Notes: generated by a model from the letters alone, not told the origin. A DNA stretch of 64,000 nucleotides from Paracoccus aminophilus JCM 7686 (GCF_000444995.1 NC_022044.1:124001-188000), one strand, 5' to 3'; shown: positions 8,128-17,373, numbered from the stretch's first letter. Made by a program: numbers and translations.

Positions 8128-8544
8128 TTACTGCGCCGCAGCCGCGATGATCTCTTTCAGCCGGTCCTCGGCGCGTTTGGGCAGACCTTCGGGTAGGGGG
8201 CCGATCTCTTCCGCGCCGACCTGCACCAGCATCACCATGCCCATCGCATAATGGGGCGAGCATTTGATGCCGTAAGTGCCGGGCACCTCGAAACTGACCT
8301 CGAAATCTTGGTTGATCTTGCTTTTGAAGGCGGTCGCGCCTTCGGGCAACATGCCCTCGATGGTCGCGGCATTATGGCCGGGCTGGCTCGAGAGGAACTT
8401 CACGCTGTCGCCGGGCTGGATGCGCAGGAATTGCGGCTCGTAAATCATCGAGCCCTGTTCATTGCGGTTCAGCATCTTGACCTCATGGACCTCGGCGAAG
8501 GCCGGGGCGGTCATCAGCGCGAACGCGAAAAAGGCATATTTCAT
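8128..8544 (-). CDS. pazS: Pseudoazurin (periplasmic type 1 blue copper protein)
   Basis: A small electron carrier that shuttles electrons in the periplasm, classically to nitrite reductase in denitrifiers. The 138-residue precursor has a signal peptide MKYAFFAFALMTAPAFA. All four copper ligands are visible: His57, Cys95, His98 and Met103 of the precursor, which become 40, 78, 81 and 86 after removal of 17 residues, exactly the standard pseudoazurin numbering. The start overlaps the upstream ABC ATPase stop as ATGA, and GGAGAACGACCG precedes it. It is therefore translationally coupled to an ABC importer under a cobalamin riboswitch, an unexpected partner. Confidence 0.95.
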   Translation of the reverse strand: MKYAFFAFALMTAPAFAEVHEVKMLNRNEQGSMIYEPQFLRIQPGDSVKFLSSQPGHNAATIEGMLPEGATAFKSKINQDFEVSFEVPGTYGIKCSPHYAMGMVMLVQVGAEEIGPLPEGLPKRAEDRLKEIIAAAAQ

Positions 8545-9314
8545 CGGTCGTTCTCCAGAATATGAAAGCGGTAAAGCAGGCTTTGGTCGCGCGGATCGGT
8601 GAGACACGAGGCCGCGACACGGAAGGTCGAGGACAAAAGCTCGGGCGAGATCACCTCGGCGGGCCGCCCGCAGGCGATCAGCCGTCCGCCCTGCATGACC
8701 CCGACCCGGTCGCAGCCCATCGCCTGATTGAGATCGTGCAGCGCCATCACCACGGTCATCTCTAGCCCGCCGACCAGCCACAGCAGCGAGAGCTGATGGT
8801 GGATATCCAGATGGTTCGTCGGCTCATCGAGGATCAACAGCTCGGGCGATTGCGCCAAAGCCTTGGCGATCTGGACGCGCTGACGCTCTCCGCCCGAGAG
8901 CGAGGGCCAAAGCTGATCGGCCAGATGGGTGATCTCAACCGCCTCGAGCGCGGCCGCGACGATCTGGCGGTCCTGCGCGCCAAAGGGCGAAAAGGCCGAG
9001 AGCCAGGGCGTGCGGCCCAGTTCGACCGCATCGCGCACGCTCAGGGTTTCGGCGGTGTCGACATGCTGCGAGACCAACGCGATCTTGCGGGCAATGTCGC
9101 GCCGCGCCATCTGGCCAAGCGGTGTGCCGTTCAGCCGGACCTGCCCCTCGGCGCGCGGCAAAAGCCCCGCGATCAGCCGCAGCAGCGTCGATTTTCCCGA
9201 GCCATTCGGCCCGATCAGGCCAAAGGTCTCGCCCGGTTCAAGCGCCAGATCGACGCCCGAGACAATCGACCGCCCGGCGCTGCGCCATCCGAGACCCTGT
9301 GCTTCGATTTTCAT
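8541..9314 (-). CDS. ABC transporter ATP-binding protein (BtuD/FecE-like)
   Basis: Energises import through the adjacent permease. The 257 residues contain Walker A GPNGSGKST, signature SLSGGERQRVQIAKAL and Walker B LLILDEPTNHLDI. The start MKIEAQGLGW at 9314 is chosen because GAGGGG lies upstream and it begins 10 nt after the permease stop. It belongs to the iron-siderophore/B12 class of type II importers. The substrate is probably cobalamin or a corrinoid, because the operon is preceded by a cobalamin riboswitch. The stop overlaps the pseudoazurin start by 4 nt. Confidence 0.9.
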   Translation of the reverse strand: MKIEAQGLGWRSAGRSIVSGVDLALEPGETFGLIGPNGSGKSTLLRLIAGLLPRAEGQVRLNGTPLGQMARRDIARKIALVSQHVDTAETLSVRDAVELGRTPWLSAFSPFGAQDRQIVAAALEAVEITHLADQLWPSLSGGERQRVQIAKALAQSPELLILDEPTNHLDIHHQLSLLWLVGGLEMTVVMALHDLNQAMGCDRVGVMQGGRLIACGRPAEVISPELLSSTFRVAASCLTDPRDQSLLYRFHILENDR

Positions 9315-9324
9315 CGCGCGCCCC

Positions 9325-10365
9325 TCACATCCGCACCCGGTTGCGCACAAGGATCAGCGCAAAACCCGGCGCGCCAACCAAAGCAGTGACGACGCCAATC
9401 GGCACGACCTGACCCGCGATCAGGCTGCGCGAGACGATATCCGCCGCGATCATGAAGACCGCGCCGGTCAGCGCGGTTGCCGGGATCAGGCGGAAATGGC
9501 GCACGCCGACCAGAAAGCGGACCGCATGGGGGATGACCAGCCCGACAAAGCCGATCGCGCCGACAAGGCTGACCATGACCGCCGTCATCAGCGTGACCGC
9601 GCCGATCAGCACCAGCTGCACGCGGCGCACCGGCACGCCAAGGGCTGCCGCGGATTCCGAGCCGAAGGCAAAGGCATCCAGTGCGCGGGCATGGATCAGG
9701 CTGACGACAAAGCCCAAGACCGCCACCGGCACGGCCAGCGAGACATCAGGCCAGCGCACGCCCGAGAGATTGCCCAAAAGCCAGAACATGATGCCGCGTG
9801 CCTGTTCAGCATTGGCAGATTTCGCAATGAAGAACGAGGTCAGCGCATTGAAAAGCTGCGATCCCGCAATCCCGGCCAGTACCATCTGCGCAGGCCCTCC
9901 GCCTGCCGCGCGGGCCAGCAGCGCGACCAGACTGAAGGCCAGCATCGCACCGGTAAAGGCCCCGGCGGAAATGCCCAGCATCCCGCCGCCGACGCCCAGA
10001 ATGGTGACCGCGACCGCGCCGGTCGAGGCGCCGGCCGAGACGCCGAGCAGATAGGGATCGGCCAAAGCGTTGCGGACCAGAGATTGCAGCACCAGCCCCG
10101 ACAAAGCCAAAGCCGCGCCGCAGGCGGCGGCGACCAGGGTGCGGGGGAGGCGATAGGCCCAGATGATCCCGGCGTCGATCGGATCAAGCACATGGCTCGC
10201 CCCGAAAAGCCGCACCGCGAGAACCTCGCGCACGGTCGAGAACGGCAGAGGCGCCTCTCCGATCACCGTGCCCGAGAGAATGGCCAGCAAAAGCACCGCC
10301 AGTCCGGCCGCCGCCACCAGCGTGACCGAGACGAACAGCCTGCGCGGGCTGGCGGTCCGGCTCAT
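9325..10365 (-). CDS. ABC transporter permease (BtuC/FecCD family)
   Basis: Inner-membrane channel subunit of 346 residues with about ten hydrophobic helices and FecCD-family landmarks: RLPRTLVAAACGAALALSG near the start of the core, and GFVGLVIPHAVRFLVG, the coupling region that contacts the ATPase. It overlaps the upstream binding-protein gene by 4 nt (ATGA). In this position it forms the membrane part of a B12/corrinoid-type importer with the flanking genes. The operon has no outer-membrane receptor gene of its own. Confidence 0.9.
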   Translation of the reverse strand: MSRTASPRRLFVSVTLVAAAGLAVLLLAILSGTVIGEAPLPFSTVREVLAVRLFGASHVLDPIDAGIIWAYRLPRTLVAAACGAALALSGLVLQSLVRNALADPYLLGVSAGASTGAVAVTILGVGGGMLGISAGAFTGAMLAFSLVALLARAAGGGPAQMVLAGIAGSQLFNALTSFFIAKSANAEQARGIMFWLLGNLSGVRWPDVSLAVPVAVLGFVVSLIHARALDAFAFGSESAAALGVPVRRVQLVLIGAVTLMTAVMVSLVGAIGFVGLVIPHAVRFLVGVRHFRLIPATALTGAVFMIAADIVSRSLIAGQVVPIGVVTALVGAPGFALILVRNRVRM

Positions 10366-11372
10366 TTCAGGCCGAACTGCGGCAGCGCATCCGCAAGCGT
10401 TTCAAGCGCGGAGACATTGCGGATCGAGGGATCCATCGCATGGGCATCCATCACCACGATCCGGTCATTCTTGACCGCATCCATCTCTTTGGTGACCGGA
10501 TCGGATTTGAGGAAGGCGAGCTTTTTCTCGACATCATCGGCCTCGAAGCGGCGGCGGTCCATTTTGGCCACGACGATCACCGAGGGATTGGCGCGGGCAA
10601 TGGTCTCCCAGCTCACCACCGGCCATTCCTCGTCGCTTTCGACGACATTACGCAGGCCAAGCGCCTCCATCATGTAAGCGGGCGGGCCTTTGCGACCGGC
10701 GACATAGGGGTCGATGTCCATTTCCGCCGACGAGAACCAGAAGACCGCCGAGCTGTCTTTCAGATCGAGCGCCTTGGCCTTGGCAATCGCAGCCTCTTCG
10801 CGGCCCTTGAGCCCCTCGACCAGCGCCGTGCCGCGCTCGGGCACGTCAAAGATCTCGGACAGCTCGGTCACGCCCTGATAGATTGGCGCCATCGAAAACA
10901 TCTCGGTCCGGGTGCCGTCCGAGCCGACGGTGTTGTCCTTGCCGGTGCAATCCGAGGGCAGGATATAGGTCGGAATGCCGAGATCGCCGAACTGCTCGCG
11001 CGTCGCCACGATACCCTGCGGGCCGATATGCCATTCATATTGGATCGCGACGAGACCCGGACGCTTGGCGACCACGCTTTCAAAGCTCGGATCATTGTCG
11101 GCAAGACGCTCGATCTTGGCATTGGCCTCTTTGAACTCGGGCAGGACTTCGGTGAACCAGACCGAGGTCCCGGTGACCTTCTCGGCAAGACCCAGCGAAT
11201 AGAGCACTTCGGTCGCGGCCTGACCGACGCTGACGACGCTGTCGGGCGCCTTGTCAAAGCGGACATCGACGCCGCAATTGCGCAGCTCAAGCGGATATTT
11301 GGTTTCGGCAAAGGCGGGCGCGGCACAGGCCACCGACACCAGCAGCGCCGCGAAAAGCGATTTAGATTGCAT
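10362..11372 (-). CDS. Periplasmic substrate-binding protein of B12-regulated ABC importer (BtuF/FhuD class)
   Basis: 336 residues with a signal peptide ending CAAPAFA. The clamshell-type SBP fold is suggested by VVSVGQAATEVLYSLGLAEK near the N-terminus and the RPGLVAIQ and NPSVIVVAK segments typical of class III binding proteins. GGAGAG lies 6 nt before the ATG. It is the first gene after the cobalamin riboswitch at 11520-11700, so it should be repressed by adenosyl- or hydroxocobalamin. It is longer than Escherichia coli BtuF and only distantly similar to the BtuF at 27086-27952, so the two importers may take different corrinoids, or this one may take cobalt or another B12-related ligand. 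Confidence 0.85.
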   Translation of the reverse strand: MQSKSLFAALLVSVACAAPAFAETKYPLELRNCGVDVRFDKAPDSVVSVGQAATEVLYSLGLAEKVTGTSVWFTEVLPEFKEANAKIERLADNDPSFESVVAKRPGLVAIQYEWHIGPQGIVATREQFGDLGIPTYILPSDCTGKDNTVGSDGTRTEMFSMAPIYQGVTELSEIFDVPERGTALVEGLKGREEAAIAKAKALDLKDSSAVFWFSSAEMDIDPYVAGRKGPPAYMMEALGLRNVVESDEEWPVVSWETIARANPSVIVVAKMDRRRFEADDVEKKLAFLKSDPVTKEMDAVKNDRIVVMDAHAMDPSIRNVSALETLADALPQFGLK

Positions 11373-11519
11373 GAGACTCTCCGGTCATGGATGCGACCGA
11401 AGACCGGAGGGAAGGCACGGCAAGCCCAAAGGGCCGCCTGCGGAATCTCATTGGCCCAAAGGCCCAGCACAGAGGTTTCATCCGACACCTTCCCGGACAC
11501 CCCGCCCGGGTCGCTAAAG

Positions 11520-11700
11520 TTACACCTGTCGGCAGGTCTCCTGACTGACGGGTCACAAGCCGCTGCAACCTTCCCATGACCTGCGTCACAGTGGTCTTGT
11601 GCAGGGCCTCGCCGCCTACAGTTGCGGGGGCAGTTCCGGTTCACGGGGGTAAGCCCGTGACGGATTCCCTTTCAATTCCTTACGGAAACCGACGCCCTTC
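11520..11700 (-). promoter_or_regulatory. Cobalamin riboswitch upstream of the first ABC importer operon
   Basis: Read on the minus strand, the segment shows the B12-element hallmarks: GGGAATCCGTCACGGG, then the B12-box-type core CTGCCCCCGCAACTGTAGGC, then CAGTCAGGAGACCTGCC near the 3' end. It lies about 150 nt upstream of the binding-protein ATG, leaving room for an expression platform. It fills most of the 387-nt gap between this operon and the divergent regulator; nothing else is seen there. Confidence 0.93.
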
Positions 11701-11759
11701 CGTAGCGATGCTATCCCGGCTGCGCAAGTCAGCAAAACGACGGCAAAAGCGCGCAGGCT

Positions 11760-13217
11760 TTAGCTTGCGTTCGGGCCGCTCTCCTCGGTCTCGAATTCGA
11801 AAATCGCCACGCTGCGCTCGCGCTCATTGACGCGCAGGCGGCGGTTGACCGGGGCATGGGCGCGGGCCGAGCAATCGGGCCGCTCGCAGAGATAGCAGTT
11901 CAGCCCAATATCGACCGGGCGGCTATGGGCGAGATCAATGCCATCGGCATAGACCAGCCGCGGCGCGTAAGCGATGTCACAGCCGAGCCCGATCGCCAGC
12001 CGTTGCGCGGGCGCGCTATAGGTGCCGCCCGCGCGGGTGACGGTGCGCACGATCGAGAAATAGGTCGCGCCCTCGGGCATCCGGATGACCTGCGTCTGGA
12101 CGCGGTCGGGGCGCTCGAAGGCGGAATGGATATTCCACAAGGGACAGGTGCCGCCGAAGCGCGAGAAGGGAAAGCGCCCGGCGCTGAAGCGTTTCGAGAC
12201 ATTGCCCGCCCGGTCCACGCGCACGAAAAAGAACGGAATGCCGCGCGCGCCATCGCGTTGCAGCGTCGACATGCGATGGGCGGTCTGCTCGAAACTCGTG
12301 TCGAATTTATAGCTCAGGGCCTCGACATCATAGCGCTCGGCCTCGCAGGCGGCGAGAAAGCGGCGATAGGGCATGATCAGCGCGGCGGCGAAGTAATTGC
12401 CAAGGCTGACCCGCAAAAGCGCGCGCGCGGCGGCATCGTCAAGCCCGGCCTCATCGACCAGCCGCGCGATCAAATCGCCATGCTCCAGCGTCGCCAGCAC
12501 CGTGCCGATCTGGAAGCGGCGGCTCGATTGACGCAAAAGCTCGGAGAGCAGCAGCTCGCGGCGGTGCAGATCGAAGCGGCGCAGCTGGCTGCCCATCACC
12601 CGCGAGGGCACGATGCGCGCGCGAATGCCCTGCGCGGTCAGCCGGGCGGTCAGCGCAGCATGGGGCTCGTTGCGGTGCAGCGCCAGCTCTTCGGCCAAAG
12701 CCTCGGCGGCATGATCGAGCACATCGACATGATTGCGCCGCTCGTAGAACCAGCGCCGCACCATATCGACCGGGCGGGTCGGATCGGCCAAAGCCTCGAC
12801 CTTGTCGCGGTCGGTCAGCGGGTTGAGATCGGCCTGTTCGCGCAAAAGCGTTTCGCGGTGATTGTCATGAAGCCGCACGAAAGCCGCCGCAAGGCGCGGC
12901 GAGGCCTGAAGCACCGCCGCGATCTCGGCGCGCGGCAGGCTCGCCAGACCCAGCGCCGAATCCTTCAGCGCGGCCGAGAAATCGGCGGCAAGCTGGGTGT
13001 CGGTCGAGGGCGCAAGCTCGGAGATATTGAAATCATAGACCTCGGCGATCTTCATCAAAAGCCGCGCCGAGGCCGGGCGCTGATCGGCTTCGATCAGGGT
13101 GATATAGCTCGGCGAGATCCCAAGTTCGCTCGCCATTTGCGCCTGCGTCAGCCCCAAAGACTGGCGCAAAACCCGAAGCCTTTGGCCGATTATCAGCTTC
13201 TCGCCGCGCTGACTCAT
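11760..13217 (-). CDS. ramB: RamB/ScfR-family transcriptional regulator of the glyoxylate bypass
   Basis: 485-residue DNA-binding regulator. An XRE-type helix-turn-helix (about residues 12-66, LGLTQAQMASELGISPSYIT) is followed by the ICL-regulator type domain and a C-terminal domain with a cysteine cluster CYLCERPDC (C-x2-C-x4-C) and CPLWNI. Relatives include actinobacterial RamB and PrpR, the latter reported to carry an Fe-S cluster, and the Paracoccus denitrificans RamB encoded next to the glyoxylate genes. The start at 13217 is the first ATG; upstream codons would need a non-ATG start. It is divergent from malate synthase and isocitrate lyase, its likely targets, responding to acyl-CoA or redox state by inference. 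Confidence 0.88.
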   Translation of the reverse strand: MSQRGEKLIIGQRLRVLRQSLGLTQAQMASELGISPSYITLIEADQRPASARLLMKIAEVYDFNISELAPSTDTQLAADFSAALKDSALGLASLPRAEIAAVLQASPRLAAAFVRLHDNHRETLLREQADLNPLTDRDKVEALADPTRPVDMVRRWFYERRNHVDVLDHAAEALAEELALHRNEPHAALTARLTAQGIRARIVPSRVMGSQLRRFDLHRRELLLSELLRQSSRRFQIGTVLATLEHGDLIARLVDEAGLDDAAARALLRVSLGNYFAAALIMPYRRFLAACEAERYDVEALSYKFDTSFEQTAHRMSTLQRDGARGIPFFFVRVDRAGNVSKRFSAGRFPFSRFGGTCPLWNIHSAFERPDRVQTQVIRMPEGATYFSIVRTVTRAGGTYSAPAQRLAIGLGCDIAYAPRLVYADGIDLAHSRPVDIGLNCYLCERPDCSARAHAPVNRRLRVNERERSVAIFEFETEESGPNAS

Positions 13218-13365
13218 CTTACAAACCTTACATAACCGCGCTCTGACGCGTGACACTACACACGATAGCACCCGGTTATTTCAAGAGAATAATGCGAAGT
13301 CAAAGTGACATTACTAAGGTGACATCATGATCTGAATCACCGGATCTGAACCGTCGGAGGATGAC
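13218..13365. promoter_or_regulatory. ramB-aceB divergent control region with direct repeats
   Basis: The 148-nt region between the regulator and malate synthase contains two near-identical 10-mers, AAAGTGACAT (13302-13311) and AAGGTGACAT (13316-13325), spaced 14 nt apart, and a TTACAAACCTTACA repeat next to the ramB start. These are candidate operator half-sites. GGAGGATGAC precedes the malate synthase ATG at 13366. Confidence 0.5.
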
Positions 13366-14973
13366 ATGCCGCTTGACCGCTCTGCCCAGACCAGCCTGCC
13401 CATCGTCTTGCGCGCCGCTCCGGAAGCGGGGCGGGTGCTGACACCCGAGGCGCTGGCTTTTGTCGGCACGCTGCAAGCCCGTTTCGGGCTGCGCCTGCAC
13501 GCTATGATGATTGCCCGCGCCCGCCATCAAGAGCGCATCGACCGGGGCGAGCTGCCCGATTACCTCAGCGAAACCACCTCGATCCGTCAGGGCATCTGGG
13601 AGGCCGCGCCCGCGCCGCTGGCCCTGCGCGACCGCCGGGTCGAGATCCTGTGCCCGGTCGATCGCAAAAGCCTTGCTGCGGGGCTCGGCTCGGGCGCGAA
13701 GGTGATGATCGCCGATTTCGAGGATACGACCTCGCCGGGCTTTGCCAATATCGTCACCGGACATGCCAATCTGATCGACCTGCGCGACGGCGCGCTGCAT
13801 CCCGCCGAGGACAGCCCCGCAGGAACGGAAACGCCCGCGCTCATCATCCGCCCGCGCGGCCTTCACCTCAACGAAGCCAACATTCTCGCCGGGGGTCAGC
13901 CGATCTCGGCGGCGCTCTTCGACTTTGGCCTGTCGCTTTACCACTGCGGGCGGGCGCTGGCCGAGCGCGGGCAGGGGCCGTTCTACTATCTGCCGAAGCT
14001 TCAAGGCCAAGACGAGGCGCGGTTCTGGAATGATGTCTTCCTGTTCGCGCAGGAAGAGATCGGCCTTGCCCCCGGCACCATCCGCGCCACGGTCATCATC
14101 GAGACCCTGCAAGCCGCCTTTGAGACCGACGAGATCGTCTGGCAGCTCAAGGATCATATCGCCGGGCTCTGCTGCGGAGCGCGCGACTTTACCTTCAGCT
14201 ATATCAAGACCTTGCGCAATCACGCGGCCTATGTCCTGCCCGACCGCGACGCGCTGCACATGGAAAGCGCCTTTCTGGCCGCCTATACGGCACGGGTGGT
14301 CAAGGTCTGCCACCGGCGCGGCATCCATGCCATCGGCGGCATGTCGGCGGCGCTGCCGGTCGCCAATGACACTGATGCCAATCGCCATGCCTTCGATCTG
14401 GTCCGCCATGACAAAGAGCGCGAGGTCAGCATGGGCTTTGATGGCTGCTGGGTCGCGCATCCCGGGCTGGTCGCCGTCGCGCAAGAGGTCTTTGACCGCC
14501 AGATGCCGCGCGCCAATCAGATCAGCCGCCCGCGTCAGGAATGGCGGATCGAGCCCGCCATGCTCTTGCGCCCGCATCAGGGCCAGATCACCTTGCGCGG
14601 GGTTCAGGCCAATATCGCGATTGCGATGGAATATCTCTCGAACTGGCTGATGGGGCGCGGCACGGTGCCGATTGCGCATCTGCTCGAAGATGCCGCCACC
14701 GCCGAGACCAGCCGTGCGCAGCTCTGGCAATGGGTCCATCATCGCGCGCCGGTCGAGTTCTCGGATGGCGAAGAACGGCTTCTGACCGCCGATTGGCTGG
14801 GCGAGCTTATTCAGGCCGAGATCGTCCGCATTCTCGACCGGATCGGCCCCAATGCCTTCCACCGCGGCCATTACGCCCCGGCGGCCCGGCTGGTCCATGA
14901 GGCCGCCACCGCGCGGCTTTTGCCCGAATTCATCACGCTTGCCGCCTATGACCTGCTGAATGCGCTCGACTGA
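13366..14973 (+). CDS. aceB: Malate synthase (A type)
   Basis: Condenses glyoxylate and acetyl-CoA to malate, the second step of the glyoxylate bypass. The length of 535 residues is typical of malate synthase A. The metal and substrate regions MIADFEDTTSPGF and IIRPRGLHLNEANI and the signature region are present, but the last is variant: KDHIAGLCCGARDFTF, where the usual family signature has Asn, Trp and Tyr at positions occupied here by Cys, Arg and Phe. It starts after GGAGGATGAC and is divergent from ramB, with isocitrate lyase 126 nt downstream on the same strand. Confidence 0.92.
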   Translation: MPLDRSAQTSLPIVLRAAPEAGRVLTPEALAFVGTLQARFGLRLHAMMIARARHQERIDRGELPDYLSETTSIRQGIWEAAPAPLALRDRRVEILCPVDRKSLAAGLGSGAKVMIADFEDTTSPGFANIVTGHANLIDLRDGALHPAEDSPAGTETPALIIRPRGLHLNEANILAGGQPISAALFDFGLSLYHCGRALAERGQGPFYYLPKLQGQDEARFWNDVFLFAQEEIGLAPGTIRATVIIETLQAAFETDEIVWQLKDHIAGLCCGARDFTFSYIKTLRNHAAYVLPDRDALHMESAFLAAYTARVVKVCHRRGIHAIGGMSAALPVANDTDANRHAFDLVRHDKEREVSMGFDGCWVAHPGLVAVAQEVFDRQMPRANQISRPRQEWRIEPAMLLRPHQGQITLRGVQANIAIAMEYLSNWLMGRGTVPIAHLLEDAATAETSRAQLWQWVHHRAPVEFSDGEERLLTADWLGELIQAEIVRILDRIGPNAFHRGHYAPAARLVHEAATARLLPEFITLAAYDLLNALD

Positions 14974-15099
14974 TGGACCCGGTCACTACGCTTTCGCCCT
15001 TTGGCGGCCCGCTTCCCGAACCTCAACCCGAACCACTGCCGCGCGCTGTACCCGCGCCGCAGGACAAAACCCAACAGATTGAACGTGAAAGGAAACATC

Positions 15100-16710
15100 A
15101 TGACCAAACGAAAGACTTTTTCGGAGATCCATGGCGAGCTCCTGTCCCGCTACCCCTCCGGTCAGGCGCCGGGCGGGGTTTCGGTTGACGCGATTGCGCA
15201 GCTGCGCCTGCAAAGCCCCTACGACACCCATCTCGATATTGCCCGCGACATGGCGGCGGTGATGCGCGCCGATATGGCCGCTTACGACGCGGATAGCGCA
15301 CAATTCACCCAATCGCTTGGCTGCTGGTCGGGCTTTCACGCCCAGCAGATGATCAAATCGGTCAAGCGCCTGCGCGGCACGGTCAAGGGCACCTATGTCT
15401 ATCTCTCGGGCTGGATGGTCGCCGGTCTGCGCAACCGCTGGGGCCATCTGCCTGACCAATCGATGCATGAAAAAACCGCCGTCGCCGATCTGATCAACGA
15501 GATCTATGTCTCGCTGCGTCAGGCCGATGAGGTCGCGCTGAACGATCTTTTCAAGGATCTCAAGGCCGCGAAAACCGACGAGGCGCGCCGCGCCGCGATC
15601 GAGGCCATCGATAGCTTCGAAAGCCATGTCGTGCCGATCATCGCCGATATCGACGCGGGCTTTGGCAATGAACATGCGACCTATCTGCTCGCGAAAGAGC
15701 TGATCAAGGCGGGGGCCTCGGCGCTCCAGATCGAGAACCAGGTCTCGGATGCCAAGCAATGCGGCCATCAGGACGGCAAGGTCACCGTGCCGCGCGAAGA
15801 TTTCATCGAGAAACTCCGCGCCTGCCGTCTGGCCTTTGAAGAGCTCGGCGTCGATCATGGCGTCATCGTCGCGCGCACCGACAGCCTTGGCGCCGGTCTG
15901 ACCCAGAAAGTGCCGGTCAGCCAGAAGCCGGGCGATCACGCCGCCGAATATCTCAAATGGCTGAAGACCGAGCAGATCACCGAGGCCAATCCGATCCGCG
16001 AGGGCGAACTTGCGCTCTATCAGGGCGGCGAATTCGTCAAGCCGGTGCGCCTGCCGAACGGGCTCTTCCCCTTCATCGAAGGCACCGGCCGCGCCCGGGT
16101 GATCGAGGATTGCGTGGCCTCGCTGCGCGATGGCGGCGCGGATCTCCTGTGGATCGAAACCGACACGCCGAATGTCGATGAGATCGCCAGCATGGTGAAT
16201 GAAATCCGCAAGGAGGTGCCGAAAGCCAAGCTGACCTATAACAACTCGCCGAGCTTCAACTGGACGCTCAACCTGCGCAAACAGGTGCGCACACAATGGC
16301 TGGCCGAGGGCAAGATCAGCGCGCGCGATTACCCCGAGGGCAATGAGCTGATGAAGGCCGATTACGACGCGACGGATCTCGGCCGCGAGGCAGATGCGCG
16401 TCTGCAACGCTTCCAGACCGATATTTCGGCGCGCGCGGGGGTCTTCCACAACCTCATCACGTTGCCGACCTTCCACCTCACCGCGAAATCGGTCGATGAA
16501 CTCAGCCGCGGCTATTTCGGCGAGGACAAGATGCTGGCCTATGTGAAGACGGTCCAGCGCGAGGAAATCCGGCGCGGCATCTCGGCGGTCAAGCACCAGC
16601 ACGAGGTCGGCTCGGATCTGGGCGACACGTTCAAGGAAATGGTCGCGGGCGAGCGCGCGCTGAAAGCGGGCGGCCATGCCAATACGATGAACCAATTCGC
16701 GGCGGAATAA
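15100..16710 (+). CDS. aceA: Isocitrate lyase
   Basis: Cleaves isocitrate to succinate and glyoxylate. The 536 residues belong to the longer isocitrate lyase class, with the active-site loop as KQCGHQDGKVTV rather than the KKCGH of the short enzymes. Other features are IADIDAGFGNEHATY for metal binding and YNNSPSFNW near the active site. The start MTKRKTFSEI at 15100 follows AAAGGAAACATC; a further in-frame upstream ATG lacks family similarity. It lies downstream of malate synthase, probably co-regulated by RamB, and is followed by a terminator. Confidence 0.95.
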   Translation: MTKRKTFSEIHGELLSRYPSGQAPGGVSVDAIAQLRLQSPYDTHLDIARDMAAVMRADMAAYDADSAQFTQSLGCWSGFHAQQMIKSVKRLRGTVKGTYVYLSGWMVAGLRNRWGHLPDQSMHEKTAVADLINEIYVSLRQADEVALNDLFKDLKAAKTDEARRAAIEAIDSFESHVVPIIADIDAGFGNEHATYLLAKELIKAGASALQIENQVSDAKQCGHQDGKVTVPREDFIEKLRACRLAFEELGVDHGVIVARTDSLGAGLTQKVPVSQKPGDHAAEYLKWLKTEQITEANPIREGELALYQGGEFVKPVRLPNGLFPFIEGTGRARVIEDCVASLRDGGADLLWIETDTPNVDEIASMVNEIRKEVPKAKLTYNNSPSFNWTLNLRKQVRTQWLAEGKISARDYPEGNELMKADYDATDLGREADARLQRFQTDISARAGVFHNLITLPTFHLTAKSVDELSRGYFGEDKMLAYVKTVQREEIRRGISAVKHQHEVGSDLGDTFKEMVAGERALKAGGHANTMNQFAAE

Positions 16711-16769
16711 GCCGCGCCCCGGATAGGGGGCCGGGGTTTCCTTGGGAATCGCGGTAAACCGGCCCTCTC

Positions 16770-16804
16770 TGCGCCGTCCCTTCCGGGGGCGGCGCATCTG
16801 TTTT
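16770..16804 (+). terminator. Rho-independent terminator after isocitrate lyase
   Basis: Stem TGCGCCGTCCC/GGGGGCGGCGCA with a short TTCC loop, followed by TCTGTTTT. Located 60 nt after the aceA stop and just before the convergent phosphatase-like gene. Confidence 0.75.
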
Positions 16805-16824
16805 CGCCGTCCTGCCCGCGCCGG

Positions 16825-17373
16825 TTAGTCGAAGAGCGCGGCGCCGGGATGGAGCGACCAGCGCCGCCCGTCATGGCTCAGCCGCGTGCGCGACAGGGGC
16901 TTGACGCTGACCCGCGCGGCGGCGCTCAGGGGCGCGTCGAGCACCGACAGGACCAGCGCCTGAATCGGGCCGGGATGGGTAATGGCGATCAGCTCTCCGC
17001 TTTCGGGCGTCAGGGCGTCAAGCCAGCCGGTCACCCGCGCGGCCATCTGCGCGAAGCTTTCGCCCCCATGCGGCGCGGCGGTGGGATCGCCCAGCCAGGC
17101 CGCGAAATCGGCGGGGGCTTCGGCCAGCAGATCGGCGGGCGCGCGCCCGGCCCAGGCGCCGAAATCGGTCTCGGCCAAAGCAGGGACCAGCACGCCCTGA
17201 CAGCCAAGCGCCTGCGCGGTGTCGCGCGCGCGCCGCAGGGGCGAGATCAGGCAGAGGTCCGCCCCGGCAAGCGGGGTCAGCTTGTCCAGCGCAGGCCGAG
17301 AGGCTGGCTGATCGGCGGGGAAAGCCGTGCCGTCAGGGGGCGCGGCGCAAATCAGGGAAAGTCGGATCGTCAT
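16825..17373 (-). CDS. Histidine-phosphatase-fold protein (CobC-like) lacking the RHG catalytic motif
   Basis: About 182 residues resembling the phosphoglycerate-mutase/alpha-ribazole phosphatase family: ISPLRRARDTAQALG, ETDFGAWAGR, HGGESF and the second-histidine motif ITHPGPIQAL are all in the right order. At the N-terminus, where LIRHGE is expected, the sequence reads LICAAPPDG, so the phosphate-accepting histidine and its arginine are absent. The start is taken at MTIRLSLI (17373); MSEAQL at 17391 is an alternative. It is divergent from the cobalamin riboswitch and cbtBA, which suggests a B12-related role, but classical phosphatase activity is doubtful. Confidence 0.75.
   Translation of the reverse strand: MTIRLSLICAAPPDGTAFPADQPASRPALDKLTPLAGADLCLISPLRRARDTAQALGCQGVLVPALAETDFGAWAGRAPADLLAEAPADFAAWLGDPTAAPHGGESFAQMAARVTGWLDALTPESGELIAITHPGPIQALVLSVLDAPLSAAARVSVKPLSRTRLSHDGRRWSLHPGAALFD

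Noticed and set aside
15001..15099. An upstream start for isocitrate lyase
   Set aside because: The extra N-terminal residues are not family-like, while ATG 15100 has a good Shine-Dalgarno sequence.
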